Shown: piece after piece, positions 21,820-33,456 of the stretch
Position numbering within the stretch: position 1 is the first letter of the stretch
How the letters are laid out: each line of letters opens with the position of its first letter
Source of the DNA: Xenoacremonium recifei
Taxonomy: Eukaryota > Ascomycota > Sordariomycetes > Hypocreales > Nectriaceae
Length of the DNA: 44,203 bases
Direction of reading: 5' to 3'
NCBI GenBank assembly: GCA_012184525.1
Contig: WOFQ01000115.1
Coordinates: 1-44,203, forward strand
Made by a program: the position numbers and the translations under genes
Notes under the pieces: generated by a model
The model's input: only the letters and a program-made list of their open reading frames with translations
Database searches by the model: none
What the model was told of the DNA's origin: nothing

Positions 21820-22289
21820 TCTGGAGTTAATGAGGTTATTACACCGGGCCTCATTGAATACAGCAGAATGATAGGTTATGTGAATCCCAATTATAATGCT
21901 ATACTGTGTATTTTCTCTCCTCCGCGATGCATTCACATAACGAGGGCCCTGTCGCTGTTCTTAAGTTGTATGTTACAACTCAGGTAGAAGAGAACCTACC
22001 TCTAGTATGTTAATACACTTCCAGTTGACTTCACATATTTGAATATGGCGAATAACATATTTGTGTCAATTATCGCATGTGACTCTCGACTGTCTTTACA
22101 AACACCTATCCATGCATTCTCTTACAGCACATTCTTCTGGACTCTGACTTTAATGCGGGGGAAGTCTCAAGCAAACACTAATAATCGGCCATTCATGTGT
22201 GGCGTTCTTTGAACAAATAGAATGAGGCAAGTCGTATTTAGTTATCAAGGAGCAGGTATTACATGTGATGATGTCCAGCCACTGAAAGA
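21820..22289. other. Convergent intergenic spacer
   Basis: About 470 bp between the SRPBCC gene and the end of the DUF2236 gene. I see no gene and no repeat in it. Confidence 0.4.
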
Positions 22290-23839
22290 TCAATGTAAGG
22301 CGAGACTACTGACAGGAAAGGAGGTATATGGACTCAAGCTCCCATCTTTCATTGTTGCAAGTGCCAACTTCGCCATCAAAGTGATTAAAACGCTCACAAT
22401 TGTCAAGGTGAGTGCAAAGCCGACGAGTCCAAATATCTCAAGAGCGCCAACTTGGTTCTTGGAAACTGCATGATCAGCCTTCTCAGTGCCCGTCTTCTGA
22501 TCGAGTTGTGGGACGTATTTGAACTCGTATTTGTACCCGCCCTTGAGAGTGTCCTTGTTCTCGACAATGTAATTCCAAAAGAGCTGGCGGAACATCTGGT
22601 CTCAGTTAGATTCATGAGCCCTCACAATTCAACGACTGCAGAGCTCTCACCTTGACCTGCCACTTATCCCAGCTTGGAATGGACCGAGAGAGGTACGTGA
22701 TGCCCATCAGGGCCCAACATTGGCCTCTCACTACTGCCTGCCAATACAGGCCAGGTTTTCCAAGCCCAATTTCGTCACACATTCTGTCTCCATTGATGTA
22801 ACGAGTTCCTGCCTCAAAAAATTCTTTGGGTTCATTGATCGGGGACACGCCGTCCAGCGCATTTACAAGGTTCTGTGCCAGAACTCTCGAATTCTTGCTT
22901 GGCCTAAGGCATTCATAAAGTAAAGACTCCATAGTTGCCATGGCTTTTTCCGGGGTCTCCAGAACCCAGTAGGGTGTGCCCAAAACGTATCCGACCCACC
23001 TCCAAAGAGCAAGATAGTCAAGAGCCTCTTGATGTCGGACGTAGACACCCTGACGGGGAAGAGCCAACCAGATGAGGTTGGTAGAGAATGCACAGACTGA
23101 CTGCATAGAATCAAGTTCATTGATGGGGACACCATACTTTTGGACGTCGAAGTATCCCGGTCGTTGAGAGTTCAACTTGAGAATCCGGTTGCGAACCGAG
23201 GCATGGAGAAGTCGTACACGAATAGCAGAGGCAAAGCCTTGACCATCAGGCTTAATGTCATCGAGAGATTTCGTAACCTGAAGGATGAGTTGAAAGGTTT
23301 CAAAAAGCCTGTTTTTAGCAACTCTTGTAGAGTGACCCCCGGTTCTAACAAGAGTTTCAGCCGGTCGATAAGATGCGCCCTATCTATAAGACACTTTTAG
23401 TCCCTCTGCGACAGACATGGACACTCACAGTAGTAGCAAGTAGCCCTTGAAATGCAAATCCAGCCACAGCAGCAGGGGCATAACGGTAAAACACATCCTG
23501 TCCTCGCTTTATTTGCTCCCAGTCTATCCAGTCCGGGACTGTATGAGTTTCGTCCCAGAGAGCCTGTAACTTAGCGTCCTTTGTGTAGTTATCGCGGAGC
23601 AACGCATAAGTGTCTCGGTCTGGCTGGGGATCCTCTTGCTTGGATTTCGAGTACCATCCCGCTCGTGGGGGCGGAGGAGGAAACATGCTGTCAAGCACGG
23701 CGAGTGCATCTGAACCGACCTCATCGAATTTGTGTTTCAAAGGATCAAGTTGTTCGGGCGTCTGGTGAAGTTCTGTAAAGTGAAACTTATATCCATAAGA
23801 ATCAATGCGCTCAAATTTAGTCGTTGCAGAGAAATTCAT
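22290..23839 (-). CDS. DUF2236 (mpaB / rubber-oxygenase-like) protein
   Basis: Three exons (23839-23429, 23379-22651, 22595-22290) give 481 residues. WIDWEQIKRGQDVFYRYAP, GFAFQGLL, then across intron 1 the TGGHSTRVAKNRLFET segment, and later FSTNLIWLALPRQGVYVR with LALWRWVGYVLGTP, are hallmarks of PF09995. The family includes bacterial latex-clearing protein (a heme oxygenase that cleaves polyisoprene) and fungal MpaB', which cleaves a farnesyl side chain in mycophenolic acid synthesis. A membrane helix (about residues 432-458) near the C-terminus suggests anchoring to the ER. Oxidative C=C cleavage of an isoprenoid chain is therefore plausible but not proved. It shares a promoter with the divergent SDR at 24.4 kb. 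Confidence 0.9.
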
Positions 23840-24204
23840 CGTTGATAGTTTCCAGACAGAGAATTAATGCTCACAATTCGTACAGGTGAAGCTGCGAGAA
23901 ATTTGTGTGTTAAAATGTAAGTTTTGCTGGGCCAGGAATTGTTCGATGTTTATCTAGTAGTTGAAACGATCAAGTATGAAAGAAGGTGTCGGGCACATGA
24001 AATTATCGGCTTTGCCCTATCACTTGACAGGTGTAACCCTCACACGTCAGTGATCAGCAAGGACTGCATGAATTTTCTGACACTCTCAGCATCCGAGGAC
24101 AAGGGATACTACATTACGTGAATGTATTATGACGACCCAACGCTCGATTGGGGAAAGCCTGATGCACCAAGACCGGAAACCCACTACGCGCCATCGTGCG
24201 GGAA

Positions 24205-24232
24205 CGGAAATTGATGCCGGAACACATTTCCG
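24205..24232. promoter_or_regulatory. Compound CGG-N9-CCGG-N9-CCG site between DUF2236 and SDR genes
   Basis: Half-sites are at 24205-24207, 24217-24220 and 24230-24232. It sits 205 bp upstream of the SDR ATG (24438) and 365 bp upstream of the DUF2236 ATG (23839), so it could serve both. The rest of the 23840-24437 spacer shows nothing else I can support. Confidence 0.55.
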
Positions 24233-24437
24233 GGCTTTGTGTCAAAGAAGATGTTCTCAATTGATGTTCTTGAACGAGGCAATTGTAGGCCGAATTTGCC
24301 GTTTTGAATGACGTTCTGTTCCCTGCCCCCCAGCCGTCGTCGAGCATATAATCAGTTATTGATTACGTGTACCTTTGTTCACCTTTAACGACAAATATAC
24401 CATTGAACCACATATTACCAGCCCGATAATCTTGAAT

Positions 24438-25376
24438 ATGGGTTATCACTTTCCAGGGGTCGCCTTTATCACCGGCGCTGGATCAGGTAGACTTAATCTT
24501 TCCTTAATTCCCTTCTTTTGCATTGCTGATTCAAGAAACACACCCAGGTATAGGGCGTGCCACGGCCTTATTATTCGCCAAGGAAGGGTGCACAAGAATT
24601 GTAGTCGCGGACGTGAAAAAAGAGGCCGTAGATGATCTTAAATCGACAATAGAATCTGCTTATTCTGGGACGAAAGTCGTTTCTTTACATGTCGGTGAGC
24701 CGTAATGCAACTAATGAACATGCGTTCCGTGGACTAACGCCACAGAGATATTACAAGCGAATCATCAGTAAATGAAGCGGTCTCCACAGCTGTTGAGACA
24801 TTCGGACGGATCGATTATGCGTGCAATGTCGCTGGAATCCTACTCCCTGGGCCAACTGATCAAGTTGAAGTATCTTCATTTGACATGCAGCAACAGGTGA
24901 ACCTGAGAGGAACTTGGCTCTGCCAGAGGGCCCAAATTAAACAAATGCTTCGGCAAGAAGCCCTCAAAGCCAATGACTCTTACTTTCCTGCGCGCGGTGC
25001 TATATCGAATGTTGCTTCCATGTGCGCCTTCATCGCGTATGACCACTTGCCAGGGTACACTGCTAGCAAACATGGTATTCTCGGATTCACTCGTGCAGAC
25101 GGCCTGAGATACGCAAAGCACGGTATTCGAGTTAACGCCATTTGTCCAGGCGTTATTAGGACACCGATGCTTGGTGAAGTGCCAAGTAGTGATCTTGGAA
25201 AGGACGTTGACACCATGGCGGGAGAGATGGCTATTGGCCGATTCGGACTACCGGAAGAGGTCGCAGAATGTCTTCTGTGGATTACGAGTGGAAGATCTAG
25301 TCTCGTGACGGGATCGACCATAGCCCCCAATGGAGGTGCGTCTAATCCGTGGCCAAAATTTAGATTCGCATGCTGA
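24438..25376 (+). CDS. Short-chain dehydrogenase/reductase 1
   Basis: Three exons (24438-24486, 24548-24694, 24748-25376) give 274 residues. The NAD(P) motif TGAGSGIG (12-19) is split by intron 1. NVAG follows. The catalytic pair is Tyr169 and Lys173 (YTASK), with a Ser in SNVAS upstream. The CPGVIRTPM stretch is the usual post-catalytic loop. The second intron uses the second AG of a CAGAG acceptor, giving LHVDITSES. This is a classical SDR that would oxidise an alcohol or reduce a ketone with NAD(P)H. An oxidative role producing a ketone for the BVMOs is the simplest reading of the context. It ends convergent to BVMO 2. Confidence 0.9.
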
Positions 25377-25803
25377 CCGGCTTCAGGGATGATAGGATGC
25401 TAGTGCAGTGTCAAATTTAGGGTCCTGAAAACACACCTAGGGTTTCTATGAGAAGCATATAAAGAAGTGTCAAATCTATTGTCAGCTAAGCTTGACATCT
25501 TCGATGTAGTTTAAGATTTTACCGGGAACAAAAGGAAAGGATTCGCGTTTAAATGACAAGTATGATCTGTAGGGGATTAGAAGAAGTAAGGCAGCATCAT
25601 AGAATGTACATTCGGGTTTCTTTTTGACATTGAATATGCAGTGATTGTCTGACATCTCCGCCTATCCAATCCATGTCATTTCACGCTGATAAACTCAGCA
25701 TTGATGTAAATAGAATTTTTCTCAATCAACTCAGATCTCCTCTCTTGACTTCTGCCAAATAAAGAATCAACCGAAGTACCAGCCCGTAAGTACTAACTCG
25801 GAG
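25377..25803. other. Convergent intergenic spacer
   Basis: About 430 bp, rather AT-rich, between SDR 1 and BVMO 2. No gene or structured element is apparent. Confidence 0.4.
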
Positions 25804-27917
25804 TTAGTAGTCTACATATCCTGCTTCAGGCTCGTCGAAGTACCAAGTGGTATCACACTCCGAGCCTTCCTTCGTCGAGAATCCGTTGCCAAGATACTGA
25901 AACCGATTCCCACTGAAGTATGTATATTCCCAATCCTCTAATCGAGCATTCTGCATCATATGAAACCAATGGATTCTGCTCCCTGGATGCAACGCAACGA
26001 TAGGGCCGTCGATGGTCCCTCTTTTGAACCAACTCCTGCAGGGAGTGGCCCATGCCGTTCGTTTCATGAACTCTGCAATATGGGTGCTGAAGTCTGTGAC
26101 TGCTTCTGGTAACGGTGACATGGCCTTTATATTCTGGGATTGCATCTTTTTCATCATGTTGATGATATATTTTGTACTGTGCTCAATTATTGGTAGAACC
26201 GAGCCGTGTCCAACAGGTGCATTGGGCCCAAGAAACACTGGATATCTTGTGAGCATCTCCTTCAGGTTATTGAATCATATTTCGCTAACTCACTGAAATA
26301 GTTGGGAAACCCAGGTATTGCAACGGAAAGGTAGGCCTCGGGCATTTCCTTCCATTTCTCGTGAATAGATTCGCCATTTAGGCCGACAAGCTCGAATCTG
26401 GGGCAGAATGACAGATCGAAACCAGTGGCGCAAATTAATGTATCGATATTGATAACTTCAGATGTGTCCAACTCGACCCCATCAGGTACAATTTGCTTAA
26501 TACCTTCGGAGATCACCCGCACATTTTCTTTGGTTAAGGCTTCGAGGTATCCGTTCCCGGGAGTTGGGCGTCTGCATCCGATAGCAAAATCAGTTGGCAT
26601 GAGTTTCTTCAGGATCTTTTCATCCTTCAATTTCGAACTCATTTCGTTTTGGGAGTACGCTCGCGCTTCCTTCTGTTCCTGGCTATCGGCGATGATCTAC
26701 CAAAATTGAGTTACGATTTGAAGAAAAGCCTCTAAGTACAGTCGAAATACTTACGAATCTAAACCTCGAGTTTAGTTCTCCCTCAATTTCCTTCCGGTAT
26801 TTGCGATAGATATCTGGGTGAGCCTTGAATTCGTCCTTTTGGACCTTCGAAACTATGGCATATTTGTAAGTCATTTCATGGTATACGTGGCAGGTTAAGC
26901 CCTACATGCAAAGTTTTCACCACCAGGCCCAGCGTGACTTTGAGCAAAGCCAGCCGTTATCCATGTCGGAGATCTTATAAAAGTCACGAGAGATTTTACA
27001 GCTGCTCCAACATCAGAATCCCTTCATCGGGCGGAAATGGTTAAGCTTTTGGGCAGTTACCTACCAGGCTGGATGGCTGAAACGATCTGAATTCCAGATG
27101 ATCCTGTCCCAAGGACCGCGACGGTCTTTCCATGGAGATTGTATTCGGGCTTCCACGTAGCACTGTGAAAGAGATCGCCGTTGAAGGATTCAAGCCCAGG
27201 TACATCAGGCCACTTCCAGTTGCTTCGTCGGTTGAGTGTATGCGATGTAGAGGAAACACGGAGAAGACTTACTTCAAAATACCAGTCCCATTGATCAAAA
27301 TGTGGCCCCAGTCCCGAACCGTCTCCCCATTACTCAGATTTAAGCACTCGACATTCCAAATTCCTTCATCCTCGTCCCATTTTGCGGAAGTCATTTTATG
27401 TTGTAGCTTGACATACTTATAGAGTTCGTATTTATGGGCGATACCTTTGAAGTACTCGAGAATTTCGTCCCAGGAAGAGTAACTTGTAGCATGTTAGAAC
27501 ATTTCCTCTGCTCATCTCGCTCAGTAATGAGGTTTTACGTACTAATGGGACCAGTCCGGGTTAGGCTCCCATGTGAATTGGTAGTTGTGCGATGGAATAT
27601 CACAGGCACATCCTGGGTACCTAGTATGTATTAGTATAACGCGTATTCTGTCTCCTAGACGATATCCTGGACGCCCTCACTCACCTATTCTCGAACCAAG
27701 TTCCTCCCACATCGCTATTCTTCTCGAATATGGAAAGTTCAAAGTTCGTCATGTGTAGATCCATGTGCCTTGCCAAATTCAAGCCGCTGGCTCCAGCACC
27801 AACCATTAAAACTCGAATGCGACGCGGTGAGCCGAGGAGGTTCTCAGTCACAATGTAGCTCTCGGCCTCACCCGTCGTGAGACCTGAGGCGTGATCAGTC
27901 ACGTCATTTGACTTCAT
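25804..27917 (-). CDS. Baeyer-Villiger-type flavin monooxygenase 2
   Basis: Eight exons (27917-27685, 27620-27543, 27482-27273, 27222-27065, 27001-26906, 26852-26755, 26696-26294, 26237-25804) give 569 residues. GAGASG (40-45) binds FAD, FNGDLFHSATW (about 187-197) is the BVMO fingerprint FxGxxxHxxxW, GTGSSG binds NADPH, and CATGFD follows. Conserved junctions support the splices: ENR-YPGCACDIPSH, ILN-NWKWPD, RFRF-IIADSQ and FPNYF-MFLGPNAP. The acceptor of exon 5 is a GAGCAG tandem, so one extra Ala is possible. It belongs to the same subgroup as BVMO 1 but has far more introns, so the two are not a recent duplication. Expected activity is NADPH-dependent oxygen insertion next to a carbonyl. 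Confidence 0.92.
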
Positions 27918-28171
27918 CTTAGATATATGGTCTTAGAGCTTCGAATCTCATTGAGAAAGACCCATATATAAATAGGAGTACTATTGAAACAGTACTGCGA
28001 ATTGTGTCGCTGATATCTGGATCTGCTCGGTATTTCTCGGCAAAGACAAGTCCAATCGCAATCCCACGACGTGCCGAAGGAAGTTATCGCACGCTTGCAC
28101 TTCAGCCGCGCTCGTAAAGGAACACTTTTACATCCGCGGTAAAATGCATTGTTCAACTGTCAACTAGGACT

Positions 28172-28268
28172 CGGCGCTGACGGACCGACTTCGTCACCCG
28201 CGGTATCTTCCGACTTTATTCTCCGGTGCTTCGGAGAAAGATCGTCGACTTCCGGTAGCTAACCGGAA
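28172..28268. promoter_or_regulatory. CGG/CCG-rich divergent promoter of BVMO 2 and SDR 2
   Basis: The 525-bp spacer 27918-28442 contains CGG-N10-CCG at 28172-28187, a small hairpin CTCCG-N6-CGGAG at 28221-28236, and the near-palindrome TTCCGGTAGCTAACCGGAA at 28250-28268 (CGG-N7-CCG). The N10 element matches other cluster promoters. The rest are unassigned inverted repeats that could bind zinc-cluster proteins. Confidence 0.45.
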
Positions 28269-28442
28269 AATAATTTTTCTTACCGCGTATTTTGAACGCC
28301 CTAGACACTACTCCGCACAGGCGAAATCGACATAAGGTACAAAGACATCATTCCTAGACAAGCGAGGTACTGGAAAGACCTCGGAACACGTTACTATTCA
28401 CTCCAATCAAAAACTTCTGTTCAACGTCCCCGGCACCTCATC

Positions 28443-29262
28443 ATGTCGCATCCTGGAAGACTCGAGGGCAAGGTAGCAATTGTGACTGGCGGTGGTGCTG
28501 GATTTGGAACTGGCATCGTGAAGAAATTTACATTCGAGGGAGCAAAGGTGTTGGTACTGGATATCGATGAGAGCAATGCGATCGAAGTTGCACAGTCACA
28601 GCCAGATGGATCGAGCATTGGAATGAAGGGAGATGTATCAAGTGAGGCTGATTGGATCAAGGCTTTGGATCTTGCCATCAAAACCTTCGGAAAGCTTGAT
28701 GTTGTGGTTAACAACGCTGGTGTCGTGTACAAAGCTGGCCCGAGCATCCAGACAAGTGAGGAGGATTACGATCGGGTCATGAGGGTCAACCTGAAGTCTA
28801 TATACTGGAGCTCTAAGGTCATCATCCCGTACTTTGTTTCCAACAATATTCCCGGGTTGTTCATCAACATTTCAAGCATGTCGTCTCCTCGGCCAAGGCC
28901 TAACCTAGTCTGGTACGGAGCGAGCAAGGGTGGTGTCACCAACGCAACCAAGGGCTTGGCCATTGAGTGGGCAAAGAACAACATTCGCTTCAACGTAATT
29001 CATCCTGTCGCCGGCGAGACGAACATGTAAGTCAACCTTCTTGAGCACGACCTAAGAGCTCGAATTTTAACATATTAGGGTCCCTTTTTTCCTTGGCGCT
29101 CCTGACTCTCCCCAGGCCCGCGTTGGGATGATGAATACCATTCCAATTGGAAGATTTGCTCTCCCTGCTGATATAGGTAATGCAGCGGCATTTCTCGCTA
29201 GCGACGAAGCAAGCATGATTACTGGCGCATCTCTGGATGTTGACGGAGGGAGAGGGATATGA
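28443..29262 (+). CDS. Short-chain dehydrogenase/reductase 2
   Basis: Two exons (28443-29026, 29079-29262) give 255 residues. TGGGAGFG forms the cofactor loop. LDIDES after strand 2 has an acidic residue, favouring NAD(H). NNAG is present, and Tyr158 and Lys162 (YGASK) with an upstream ISSMS serine complete the active site. The C-terminus GASLDVDGGRGI is typical of glucose/ribitol dehydrogenase-type SDRs. The intron splits the Met of ETNM-VPFF. It is divergent from BVMO 2 and head-to-tail with the alpha/beta hydrolase. Oxidation of a secondary alcohol to the ketone used by a BVMO is the favoured role, by context only. Confidence 0.93.
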
Positions 29263-29627
29263 GTTTCTTTGTCAATATAGTTGAAAGCTAGGAGAAGATT
29301 CGGATTTGTGAAATTAGTCATGTTTCTTTCGATTTCAGTTGAGAAACTCGTCTTTAAAAAATTCCAGTATTACGCTCTCTATGTCTCAGCTTTTCGCTGG
29401 TATCATCGATCAAGTCAAGCTCCGGAAATGAGTTTCCGGTCATACCTACGCGACAACCGGCAAGAGTTCTAACCCGGATTATTCGCTGTAGATGCTTCTA
29501 ATGACCGTCTCCTTTTCATAAATAGTTGCTTTCCTAGGTTTATGTGTGACAAGGCCTCCGCTACTATTCGTCTTGTATTTCTTCATAGTAGCCTTGTCAA
29601 AGTGCATTTTCACTAATTCGAGACGAT
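29263..29627. other. Intergenic region and promoter of the hydrolase
   Basis: A 365-bp spacer between two head-to-tail genes. It holds a CGG-N10-CCG element, listed separately, and additional CCGG tetramers to its right. No gene is seen. Confidence 0.4.
29423..29438. promoter_or_regulatory. CGG-N10-CCG element upstream of the hydrolase
   Basis: The element sits in TCCGGAAATGAGTTTCCGG, ending 189 bp before the ATG at 29628. Its flanks resemble the sites at 21110, 24218 and 40687 (A after CGG, TTT before CCG). Confidence 0.5.
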
Positions 29628-30946
29628 ATGACTGTCACTTCAACATTATCATCCAAGTCTCATCTTGGAACACCTGACCCTGAATGGGTCGCTGTATGTA
29701 CTTATGATCTCATTCAACTCGAGATACGTAATGTGGCTAATATTACTAGTTTTACAACGCCCATGCTGACCGAGTTCCTCAATTGGTTGGGTCACCTCAA
29801 CATCTTCGGGATCTCATGCAAAAATTAAAAGTCCAGGCTACTAACTCCGTTACCCCTATTGAGAAAGGCCTGACAACAAATGATAACAAGATTAAAATGT
29901 CTGATGGAGCTGAAATCTTTGTCCGTGTCTACACGCCAACAAACAAAGTACCTCTTGCGCCTGGTTTACTCTAGTGAGTGGTGAGCTTTGTGAGCCAAGT
30001 ATACGGTTCTAATCCCGAACAGCATTCATGGTGGTGGATGGACCCTCGGTGATCTTGAGGGCGAGGATATCGCGTGTAGAGCAATGTGTGTATATGGTGA
30101 CGTTGTAGTTGTCAGTGTTGACTATCGCCTGTGAGTATGAGAGTGTCTTTTACGTGTAACTCGACTGAATTTATGTAGTGCACCTGAGTACCCATTTCCC
30201 CGAGGCCTTGAAGATTGTTGGGACGCCTTACTTTGGGTAGGTAGTTTGATTTCTGCTCTCTACCGATCTCGTATTGACTGATTCAAGACGACCCAACATG
30301 CCTCAGTGTTGGGGATCGATAGCGGCAACCTTCTGGTCGGAGGCTCCAGCTCCGGTGGTAATGTTGTAAGTAATGTCTATGATATAAATGGAAGTCAACT
30401 TGACAGTAGTTAAAGGCAGCTGTTCTTGCTCATAGAGCTCGAGACAAAGATCTTCATCTGAAGGGACAAATCCTGCGAATACCCGCGACTTGTCACATTG
30501 ATCATTATCCTCCTGATCTTGGCTTACATAGCATGGAAGAGTTGAAGGATGCCCCACTATTATCAAGAGGCTCCATGGAGACTTTCTACGGTTACTATAA
30601 TGCTCCAGATCCATCGGCCCCCGAAGTCTCTCCTTTGCTGAACCCAAACTTCAAGAATCTTGCCCCTGCTTATGTTCAAGTCGCCGGTCTGGACCCGCTT
30701 CGAGACGAAGGGTTGGCGTATGCAGATAAACTTAGAAATGCCGGGTACGTCGATCCCAAACTTCTTCGCTGCCGAGGGCTTGATATTGACTCACCTAGGG
30801 TATCTACGAAATTGGATGTTTATCCCGGTCTTCCTCACGCCTTTGGGTACTTTCCGGAATTATCTGCGGCAGCTAAGGTCTCTAACGACTTGATCAACGC
30901 CATCAAGGAACTAGTGAAGGGCAGTTTTTCTGAAGACAGTCCCTAA
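29628..30946 (+). CDS. Alpha/beta hydrolase, hormone-sensitive-lipase (HSL) type
   Basis: Seven exons (29628-29693, 29750-29973, 30023-30130, 30179-30236, 30288-30365, 30416-30744, 30799-30946) give 336 residues. The oxyanion motif HGGGW is at 99-103, the nucleophile Ser173 in GSSSG (171-175), the acid Asp271 in GLDPLRDEG, and His301 in LPHAFG. These are the complete triad of the PF07859 family, which hydrolyses esters and sometimes lactones. No signal peptide is seen, so it is probably intracellular. The last intron (30745-30798) is 54 bp and has no stop, so its retention would add 18 residues without breaking the frame. It is near SDR 2 and could remove an acyl group or cleave an ester made by a BVMO. 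Confidence 0.9.
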
Positions 30947-31647
30947 GTTTACGTACACTACCAAAAACATTATAGACTAGGTCTGTACTTTATTTTTAGT
31001 GAAACCATTCACTCACGTCCGTCCGGCCTCCTCTTTCCAACCCTCTTCCCGTTCCCTAGTATTTGGTCTTTATCTGTGATGATAACATTCTAGCCTAACG
31101 TGATTGGAAATGTAAGCCCTGTGTATTACTGAGTAATCTATGAATGCACATCTCCCGATGCTCACTGCTTCATTAAGTTTTGGTAGCGATGATAGTTCAT
31201 GGTTGACACTGGGAATTATATGCTTATATCACATTGTGAGAGATAGGGTAGTAAACTTCTGTGTAACTGTGGGGACTTTGCAGGCAGATTTGGGAGAGGT
31301 CATCCAGGTGACTTAGAGAGAAGTGAGATAGAAGGGATTTAGCCGTAGTAGGGTGCGGTAGTTTGATATATCCCATGAATTGAATAGCGTCGGGTTGCAA
31401 TAAGCTGAACTCTGGGCAGAGGTAATTGAGAAGTCAGAAAGCATGTTAGAATAGAATAGTGTGTCATGTTTCTGGTTGACTTCTGTTACGAAGTGGCTAA
31501 CAAGTCAATTGTCGAATTCCTCCCCTCCTTGGTGAGTCATCAGCAGTGGGCTTAGCCGCAAAGATACTATTTATCATAATGACGAGGATCACAAGGGGCA
31601 TAGGACCAGCGAGGCATGAAATCAAGTATATAATACTCTTAAGATCT
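30947..31647. other. Convergent intergenic region
   Basis: About 700 bp between the hydrolase and cyclase-family gene 1. Short open frames here lack recognisable motifs. I see no RNA gene or repeat. Confidence 0.4.
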
Positions 31648-32831
31648 CTAGAAGATCGCCAGCGCATTGGGTGGGCTAGCTACACCCCCTGCTACATTCA
31701 AAGGACAGCTTGTCATAAAGAAACTCCATCGACCGTGCTCGCGGCATTTTTCCGCCAGCTCTTCAAGGTCCCACAGCTCCCCTAAAGGCGTTCCCCAAAG
31801 CGCCAAAGCATTGTCATGGATTCCTAGAACTGACTTTAGATAGATCCTTGGTGTCTTAACAAACTCACTTACTGTAGGGGCCGTCGGCAGGCCACGCCTC
31901 AAAGGCCATGTTATCCCCGACCAAGGCTGAGAAATGATGATCCCACAGCCATCTGATGCTCTCAGCAGTGCCTTCAACCCCAACATAGTTATGATGTGTT
32001 TTGCAACCACCCACCCTCTCCTCCGGGGTTGCCTGGTTGTACCACTTGACCCAGCCAGTTCTTACCATTAAAATGTCGCCTACCTGTAGATCCACCTTTT
32101 GTTCCTTCGCGATGTTCTCGAGATCTACATGGCTAATGCAGTGTCTACTGGCGGGAGAGTATCGAATTCCGTGTCGATCTGCCCACGAAGCGTAGTCGAG
32201 AAGAACACCTCTCCCGATCACGCCACCTCGCTTCAGCCACTCTGTACTCTACTCAGTCTCACCCGAGCGACAAAACGGTGTTCAAAACTCACCTTGTATG
32301 CCATTCCTTAAATTGGGGTTAGGGCCGCTAATTTCCTCATGGGTCAGTCCATTGTAGTATTTCCCTGTAGGTTGATGAGCCCAATGCCCTATGAAACATT
32401 GTTAGACAGCTTTCCTCTACTGTATTACCTGCGTCTTTACATACTGAGACCATCCCATTGGCTGCTTGTCTGGGTATTGATGTAGATTTCGTCGTCATGA
32501 CCGACTAGATTTGGCTTAAGATCAAGAAACTTATGAACGATTCTAGTGCGATTATGGCCAGGATCTTCGATCCGTTCTAGCGGCCAACTATTTCTTGTAT
32601 CAGATGATGACAGCAGAGCGTCGATAATGCTTTTCTTACTCACTTCAATGATACTGAAATACCGGTCTGTATTTCCTCTTTCGCCTTCTGCACTCTCTCC
32701 GGGGTGAGAAGATTGAGGCTCCCCACCTGATCCTTTTCACCATCTTTTCCCCAAATTCCCCAAGCACAGCCATGAGGCATGCCCTCAACAGGAGGAATCT
32801 GTGAGTAGCTCGGTAGGTCTGTATATGACAT
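31648..32831 (-). CDS. PF04199 'cyclase' family hydrolase 1
   Basis: Five exons (32831-32644, 32587-32445, 32388-32293, 32241-31873, 31823-31648) give 323 residues. The pattern WGKDGEKDQVGSLNLLTPER at the N-terminus, the central SQWDGLRHWAH, GRGVLLDYASWA, GDILMVRTGW and the C-terminal LWGTPLGELWDLEELA is diagnostic for the fungal branch of the kynurenine-formamidase/cyclase superfamily. In that fold metal-bound water hydrolyses amides, esters or lactones; the Asp and His of WDGLRHWAH take the place of the HGTHxDxPxH motif. Introns split this motif at the Arg codon. It pairs with a second member at 36.4-37.8 kb, with a BVMO between them, which suggests that BVMO-made lactones or esters are opened by these proteins. 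Confidence 0.9.
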
Positions 32832-33456
32832 ATTGTCTTAGTTGAGGCTTCGGAGTCTCTACGTTTTGACGGCTACGATTTGATAGCGGATCTTAATGAG
32901 GGGATCTTAAGCGTCGAGCTTAGAATTTAATGGGCTTTTGCGTCTTCAGAGACTATAAGCGAGTGATAAGGCACGTCGAGTCCAGCGTTTCGTATTCCGG
33001 CGGCTAATCCCTGCCGTGTGATATCCCATTGGAGGTGGTCCGGTCCGGCGCTTTTTATGGGGGTCGACGAATCCTAACCGTCGCCGGAACACTGATTGCC
33101 GACAAATACCAGATTGCCGGAAACATAATGCAAGAGCCCCGCGATTTGATGAGTGCTTACTGACTTCAGTGCGCAATCATCAGATCAACTCTGTGTCCGT
33201 GAATCAGCAACTGTAGCTGCTTGAATGCGGGTATAATTGCTGGTACTCCGGAAAATTGAGTTTTTTCAACAAATGGTGGTAGGCAACTGTAATACAACGG
33301 CAAGCTGGTAATGAAACTTGTAGTTAGTGACTTACAAATTCATCAAGTGGGCGGGTTAATTTGAATCATGAATCTGTACTGTATTTGTGCATCTCAACGG
33401 ACGTCTCTGGGCATGATTTCTTATGGTCCTATATGTATGTGTTCAAGAGAATAAAA
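32832..33456. other. Promoter of cyclase-family gene 1
   Basis: A 625-bp spacer between the start of cyclase gene 1 and the end of BVMO 3 on the same strand. It is rich in CCGG around 32990-33125, including the element listed at 33001. No gene is seen. Confidence 0.4.
33001..33016. promoter_or_regulatory. CGG-N10-CCG element upstream of cyclase-family gene 1
   Basis: It lies 170 bp upstream of the ATG at 32831 (minus strand). Further CGG and CCG triplets nearby have other spacings. Confidence 0.45.

Noticed and set aside
31546..31785. 79-codon plus-strand open frame
   Set aside because: It is antisense to the last exon of cyclase gene 1 and has no motif.
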